From contig CP136067.1 in assembly GCA_032622095.1 (NCBI GenBank), positions 93,858,707-93,922,706 of the forward strand: a stretch of 64,000 bases of DNA, read 5' to 3'. Every line of letters starts with the position of its first letter. Within the stretch, counting starts at the first letter, position 1. This DNA comes from Siphonodentalium dalli. Taxonomy: Eukaryota > Mollusca > Scaphopoda > Gadilida > Siphonodentaliidae. This document shows, in pieces, positions 60,901 through 64,000 of the stretch. The notes under the pieces were generated by a model, which made no database searches, had not been told where the DNA came from, and worked only from the letters and a program-made list of their open reading frames with translations. The translations under genes were made by a program, and so were the position numbers.

Positions 60901-63900
60901 GAACTTACGGATGGACCACTAACATTTTTTAAAGTTTTTAGAAATTTGAACAAATTTGCCAATATCAAAATATTTCGTGAAAGAGGCCATAATTTGATTG
61001 AAAAGAAACCGATCATATTTAGAATAAAATATGAAGGAATTCTGCAAATGTCAGACACACTATATCCAGGCTTGTTTGTTAAGAGTAGATAGTCTGGTCG
61101 ATAAAAGGTTTGACCTAGAATAAATTTGGACTAAGTTGGTTTTTATTCCATTTTGAAGAGGAATATATCCTCTACAACATATCCAAAATCCGCTAAAACC
61201 GTTTTGAGCAAACTTTTTTTACAGAGATTTTAAAATATGCCCATTTTTCGACCTTGTGAAGTACGTTTTTCTACAATATCCCTAATCGGCGACACCAAAA
61301 TGCATTAATCCTCCATCCGATATACCAGTTTGTGTGAAATTACTGTATAGGGGGGGCGAATAGAGCGACAAGGACCGAAAATAATGCAATCGCGGCGATG
61401 AAATGGCTGTCAGAATGGCCACAACTCCAATCAATGCTACGATGAAAGCAACATATTGGATAACCACCTATAAGCGAAAATACACATTGGTAATTAATAC
61501 ATTGGTAATTATATATCTTTAAAGGTACACATATAATTAAAATCAGATCTATCTGAATGATTTATCGATCACTGCAACGCATGTTAACCCAGTGATTTAC
61601 GTTCCTGTTTTCTGCTTAGAATGCATCAAACAGTCGGGCCAAAAACAGTTATTTCGGGCATGCAACACACGAAGTAATATTTTGTCACACAGTGCGTGGT
61701 AGTTTCATTTGGAATGATGATTAATTATTGAATGTAACGCAGAAACTGAAGTGCACACCCTTGCTGTGTAAATACTAATTATATTTCCGGAAGTTTCAAT
61801 ACTCTCCGTGATAATAAACCATACACGTATGTCGTAATGCTGATTATACTTTAAAGAATCACTCATCTTTTCAACAGAATAGTACGCTATCTCACTAGGT
61901 CGAAGAGACTGTACATCGTACATTTTATTTAATACCATATTTCATGCTGCTTCCAAATCAGTTTCTTAGTAGACAATTTTTTTCAAATTACTTCAATCAG
62001 CACTTTACAATGGGAATATGTACCACACAATGCACACTATTAGTTTTCAGTATCTTGTTGTTTGAAATGATATTACCATTGCCACCCACATACTTGTGTT
62101 AAATATCAGGTCATCAGTGTTTAAAGTTATTAGTTCTGCATTTACCGTTCACTCAATGTTGCTATTTATGGTTTTGTCTGCAGCAGATATGTGTAACATT
62201 AGGGAGAATGGGTAAACCCGGCGATGCGGTTGCAGAAAAGGTAGTACGTCTCGCGTATATGTGGCCTTAGTGCATTTAAGCACATATAATTTCCAGGTAT
62301 AAAGACAGTCTCTGCCACAGAGTATGTAGGCAAATTTGGTTATGTTGAGAATTTATTGAAGATAGTCTATTATTCTCCTTTGTATTTTGATAAATTGCGT
62401 TCATGGTATACCACCATGTATTTGTGTGATAAAAACAAAATATTCGTGTTTAATCACTTGACCGGAGGCAACTATCACTACTATTATACGACACGGACAA
62501 TAGGATCTACACATTTTACCTAGTACCATATGAATAGCTCTCATACTGTTCTATAGTAGTGAATTTTGACATATTTGGTTTTGTAGATTTAAAAATAAAT
62601 GATTATCGGTCACATACGTGAGACTGTTTTCATTACATACATTTCTGCTTCCAGAAAAGGTCACATAATCAATACATCCCCATTAGATCACATTTAGCTG
62701 TTTAATTACACATATATTACAGGATTCAAGATAAATAGTACAGATAAAACTGCGTTATTCTTCTGTTTCTTGGCGCCCAAAAAGTCCATATTTAATCTTT
62801 GTTTGAAACCTGGCTTTCGTTTGCTCTCTCGCGAGGTACATTAGAGAGAATTCTTACATCCATTATTAAATGCTCCCCTTATACTCTGAAATCATTCTTC
62901 CCCGTATAATTCGAGGGCTTGTTCGTTCTTGTATGACTAGCTATTCAATTTTCCACAAATTGTAAATTTCATTCGATTTTGTCCATTTTGGCGGCCATAT
63001 TGGGATAGACATTCTACCGATATGGTTTATGACTAAGCATTGTTTGTGTGCATTTTATTTTATTACAAATTTGGTATAGTTGGCGCACCTACCACCGAAA
63101 TTCAGAATTTTTCGATACCAACTGCCATCATAGACGCCATCTTGGATTACAGAAAATGCTCAAAGCCGATTTTAGCGAATTTTGGATATGTTATAGGGGA
63201 TATATTCCTCTTCAAAATGGAATAGAAACCAACTTAGTCCAAATTTATTCTAGGTTGACCCTAAAATTTTAGTTTATCGACCACACTAATAATGAGACCT
63301 TCCATAATACTCACAATCGAAATAGGGAGACAATACTTTTATGAGGCCGACACAAATCATCTCCCTTTGTTGGTAGTCTGCTTCTGTTAGTCTGAGGGTG
63401 TCGTACAGTAACTTCATCTGTGATATCACCTGTATACAGAATTACAAATGGTAAGGTTAGTTAAACCGATAACTGGTTACTCGACTGTTAACGCTGTCTA
63501 TACTAAATGGATTCCTTCATCAGTTATGAAAGTAATTGCTGAATATAGGGTTGAAACTTTTATTGGTCAAAGGTTTGGCCAAATATAATTTTATTTTCCC
63601 TTTTTCGAAAAAATATTTTCAATGGCCACTGACAGCGTGAACCATTTAAAAGTCCTAGCAAATGAAGAAGAGAGTATAACATTCAAATGCTTAGCTTTCT
63701 GTAATAAATGGAATCTCCTAACCAGTTATAAATATATACATTGGAATGGTCTATAATTCATTTGGAGGTTGTTAAGGATATATGAGAAGACGACAGCTAG
63801 ACGAAATGATAATACAAGTGCAGAAGAATTCATATTCATTAGCGGGAAATGTTCAGATAATAAGTTGAACAAATGACCTATGGTTGAACTTATTATATGA

Positions 63901-64000
63901 ACATTTCCTAAGGGAACTAATGTACTCGTCAATGAGTATTTGGTATATAAAAGGTTAAAATGGAACTAAATTGGTTCAAGATAAGAAACTCACCGAGGAC
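45006..64000 (-). CDS. TUT1: Terminal uridylyltransferase 1 / speckle-targeted poly(A) polymerase (TUT1, Star-PAP), 5'-partial
   Basis: Eight exons read leftward (63994-64000, 63315-63429, 58376-58479, 56093-56346, 53609-53832, 51805-51897, 49060-49196, 45006-45950), phases consistent, about 626 residues. TUT1 adds uridines to U6 snRNA and polyadenylates some mRNAs in the nucleus. Seen here: the nucleotidyltransferase motif FGSSVNGFGVKGCDMDIFID with the GS and DxD pair, the third Asp in KVKCDVSVNNR, the central domain (LVFALRYWAKQ, LSNYALSLLV), the PAP-associated segment (ELLAGFFKFYN, NVQDPFVLDHNI) and a long C-terminus where human TUT1 has its KA-1-like domain. Human TUT1 is 874 residues; its zinc finger and RRM would be encoded beyond 64000. 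The long Pro-rich insert of the mammalian palm is replaced by a short Lys/Asp-rich segment. Convergent with the annexin gene. Confidence 0.93.
45975..46332. mobile_element. Family-B MITE with triplicated right end
   Basis: The 66-bp right end (cttattatctaacatttcct...gtatagaaatggtt) is present three times. It starts 22 bp from the TUT1 last-exon acceptor. Confidence 0.8.
46350..46665. mobile_element. Family-D MITE in a TUT1 intron
   Basis: Left end lost; right end ctgcaaatgacagacacact intact. Confidence 0.82.
47212..47263. repeat. Perfect palindrome
   Basis: gtacagtgggtaatttcaag and its exact reverse complement around a short loop, in a TUT1 intron. Confidence 0.9.
47270..49010. other. TUT1 intron, mostly unique; two unassigned plus-strand frames
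   Basis: 48308-48532 (74 codons) and 48616-48921 (101 codons) are open on the plus strand. The second has a helix-like middle (KDNAVEKDIEANIEFHAILK) and no low complexity. No family recognised; they may be chance or a decayed gene fragment. Confidence 0.3.
49060..49196 (-). CDS. TUT1: TUT1 exon: PAP-associated domain, first part
   Basis: DELLAGFFKFYNNTSFESSV, then ILTKSAKTLTMNEFIHQPRD. The human counterpart is SLLAQFFSCVSCWDL. Acceptor ctctgtttcag, donor gtatgt, phase 1 in and 0 out. A tandem array of its acceptor lies immediately upstream of the exon. Confidence 0.88.
49197..49940 (-). repeat. About 37-bp tandem array (about 20 copies) of a TUT1 acceptor
   Basis: Minus-strand unit: gggtctctatgtcagatgctccacactaactat with small length changes. 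The real acceptor, gggtctctgtttcag at 49197, followed by ATGAAC, is the last member. Short open frames here are repeat artefacts. Confidence 0.9.
50676..50935. mobile_element. Double family-D MITE in a TUT1 intron
   Basis: Nearly identical in layout to 40222-40485. Confidence 0.88.
51012..51247. mobile_element. Family-A MITE in a TUT1 intron
   Basis: TTAACCCTTTCATGATGG start, two decayed hairpins, degenerate right end. Confidence 0.72.
51805..51897 (-). CDS. TUT1: TUT1 exon: segment between central and PAP-associated domains
   Basis: It reads EPQEKKLTDGHKCYFTSDLK, then KITPTENQTSA. Human TUT1 has VDGWDCSFPRD...LEPSIN here, so DG-x-x-C-x-F is conserved. Acceptor tttatattcag, donor gtatgt, phase 1 in and out. 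Confidence 0.87.
52920..53608 (-). repeat. About 110-bp tandem array (about 6 copies) of a TUT1 exon end and donor
   Basis: ccacataatg...acatgatggtctgcaaatacacggctactaata recurs at about 52990, 53098, 53200, 53300, 53405 and in the true exon (53609 onward). On the minus strand each copy has the exon tail, TTATGTG and gtaaga or gtgaga. Confidence 0.88.
53609..53832 (-). CDS. TUT1: TUT1 exon: central domain
   Basis: VAMRNTKLLDVYGRYDERVK, LLVFALRYWAKQKEISGG, then HKLSNYALSLLVAVYLQT and LPTLEHLQSLC. R-V-K-x-L-V-x-x-L-R-x-W and L-S-N-Y-A-L are hallmark motifs of the family. Acceptor attcattacag, donor gtaaga, phase 2 in and 1 out. Its 3' end and donor are copied several times in the next intron. 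Confidence 0.96.
54888..55072. mobile_element. Family-E hairpin MITE in a TUT1 intron
   Basis: Same arms; the tip (ggaaagctctc) is deleted. Confidence 0.9.
55230..55815. mobile_element. Repeat with duplicated 60-bp segment
   Basis: tatattttgggacttctgt and gttagctatggccgggaaaactg occur at 55240 and 55630; the stretch ends ccggacgaagtcgggtcacc. Class unknown. It lies in a TUT1 intron. Confidence 0.5.
56093..56346 (-). CDS. TUT1: TUT1 exon: rest of the palm with the third catalytic Asp
   Basis: It begins with a Lys/Asp-rich segment, then VDLVKLLSVILRQRC, IPCARCPIIRFVYGP and KVKCDVSVNNR. The Asp of CDVSV is the third carboxylate of the active site. In human TUT1 the matching stretch is PSARRPVVKF...GDVSLSNR. 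Acceptor taatttccag, donor gtttgt, phase 0 in and 2 out. Confidence 0.94.
56528..57655. mobile_element. Family-C MITE interrupted by a hAT-like element
   Basis: Its first bases (ttaaccctttcag) lie at 56527-56539 and the rest at 57516-57655. The inserted element is described separately. Confidence 0.88.
56540..57515. mobile_element. Non-autonomous hAT-type transposon with 8-bp target duplication
   Basis: Ends tagtgttgaa...ttcaacacta, flanked by cctttcag on both sides (56532-56539 and 57516-57523). It is rich in gtcgactagtcgac. No transposase ORF. 976 bp. Confidence 0.92.
57871..58214. mobile_element. TTAA-bounded element with acgacatatatgtcgt palindromes
   Basis: TTAACCCTTTGCCAAG...CTCCAAAGGGTTAA. 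It shares the TTAACCCTTT end motif with families A, B and C but not their bodies. Confidence 0.72.
58376..58479 (-). CDS. TUT1: TUT1 exon: catalytic GS / DxD motif
   Basis: FCSVNQFGSSVNGFGVKGCD, then MDIFIDLQGSGSTFK. The G-S and D-x-D are the nucleotide- and metal-binding residues of non-canonical poly(A)/uridylyl polymerases. Acceptor atatgctttcag, donor gtacca, phase 1 in and 0 out. Confidence 0.95.
58490..58790. mobile_element. Interspersed repeat, related to 60480-60890
   Basis: Two units with cccaaattcgaacttgatctg and ggccctaactcttttgaaaa, lying directly upstream (minus strand) of the TUT1 catalytic exon acceptor. Confidence 0.6.
58800..60350. other. TUT1 intron, AT-rich, no gene
   Basis: Contains a poly-C run at 59280 and degenerate aagggttaa ends at 58976, 59810 and 59950 that hint at old TTAA-bounded elements. 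Confidence 0.45.
60480..60890. mobile_element. Interspersed repeat with a (GACA) run
   Basis: Two diverged copies of a unit with aaagggycataactc, ggatcaaacccaaattcgaac and aaaaatgtttgagttat, ending in ggacagacggacagacag repeats. Related pieces at 58500-58790. Apparent ORFs (Thr-Asp-Gly-Gln runs) come from the microsatellite. Confidence 0.7.
61090..63288. mobile_element. About 2.2-kb element with 100-bp terminal inverted repeats
   Basis: Left gtctggtcgataaa...gacctagaataaatttggac and right gtccaaatttattctaggt...tttatcgaccac are inverted copies over about 100 bp. It contains no visible transposase, but has an exon-like open stretch at 61299-61474 (minus). It lies in the TUT1 intron between the first two full exons. 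Confidence 0.82.
61299..61474 (-). other. Exon-like open stretch with one predicted membrane helix
   Basis: After an acceptor-like ttttcgcttatag the minus strand reads VVIQYVAFIVALIGVVAILT, then AISSPRLHYFRSLSLYSPP and on to a stop about 59 codons later. The hydrophobic helix and absence of stops look coding. TUT1 exon phases join without it, so it is not a TUT1 exon. It may be a gene fragment carried by the TIR element. No family recognised. Confidence 0.35.
63315..63429 (-). CDS. TUT1: TUT1 exon: helix before the catalytic palm
   Basis: VISQMKLLYDTLRLTEADYQ, then REMICVGLIKVLSPYFD. It aligns with the human TUT1 helix that starts AQMIKL and leads into the palm. Acceptor ctgtatacag, donor gtgagt, phase 0 in and 1 out. 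Confidence 0.86.
63487..63957. mobile_element. Family-B MITE pair
   Basis: A left end at 63487 (gttaacgctgtctatactaa) and a fuller copy from about 63695 to 63957 lie in the first TUT1 intron visible. Confidence 0.7.
63994..64000 (-). CDS. TUT1: TUT1 partial exon at window edge
   Basis: Only seven bases are visible before the donor gtgagt. Phase 0 out would fit the next exon. It is called from the donor and position alone. Confidence 0.35.

Noticed and set aside
60613-61092. 159-codon frame
   Set aside because: Runs through a dispersed repeat and a GACA microsatellite (Asp-Arg-Arg-Thr-Asp-Gly runs); a matching frame exists on the other strand, as expected of simple repeats.
61282-61467. TUT1 exon
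   Set aside because: The exons at 63315-63429 and 58376-58479 already join in phase and in alignment with human TUT1.

Overview
The window is animal nuclear DNA: AT-rich, with short exons in long repeat-filled introns, GT-AG junctions (one GC-AG), and many small inverted-repeat transposons and tRNA-derived SINEs. The repeat style fits a mollusc (bivalve or gastropod); this is an inference from style only, and the species is not identified.

Two protein genes were reconstructed by hand. Gene 1 (+ strand, ATG at 93, stop split between 33916 and 35301-35302) has 24 coding exons whose phases agree at every junction, total 3,300 nt including the stop (1,099 residues). Its N-terminus (about residues 1-105) resembles the start of DZANK1, a chitobiase-like / Fn3-associated beta domain. 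A Ser/Arg, Gly/Pro and Lys/Pro-rich linker follows, then eight annexin repeats in two four-repeat modules, as in annexin A6. All eight type-II calcium loops look intact. Gene 2 (- strand, 64000 down to 45006, 5' end outside the window) is a TUT1 / Star-PAP terminal uridylyl/poly(A) polymerase: the GS and DxD catalytic motif, third Asp, central domain, PAP-associated domain and long C-terminus are all present. The genes converge, with about 9 kb of repeat-rich spacer between them. Nothing in the sequence suggests that they work together.

Layout: 1-7.7 kb, N-terminal exons; 7.7-15.4 kb, linker exons with expanded tandem arrays; 15.1-25.2 kb, annexin module 1 and linker; 25.8-35.3 kb, annexin module 2; 35.3-45 kb, 3' UTR and intergenic repeats; 45-64 kb, TUT1.

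The strongest unexplained signal is that tandem repeats in both genes sit on exon boundaries and copy the exon edge together with its splice site or stop codon. There are seven such arrays: exon 4 donor (about 157 bp, 5 copies), exon 6 donor (90 bp, about 10), exon 9 donor (57 bp, 4), exon 12 acceptor (77 bp, 2), a TUT1 internal donor (about 110 bp, about 6), a TUT1 acceptor (about 37 bp, about 20) and the TUT1 stop codon (57 bp, about 14). The rest of the non-coding DNA is dominated by about six MITE families, several sharing TTAACCCTTT...AAAGGGTTAA ends, and by near-perfect long hairpins.
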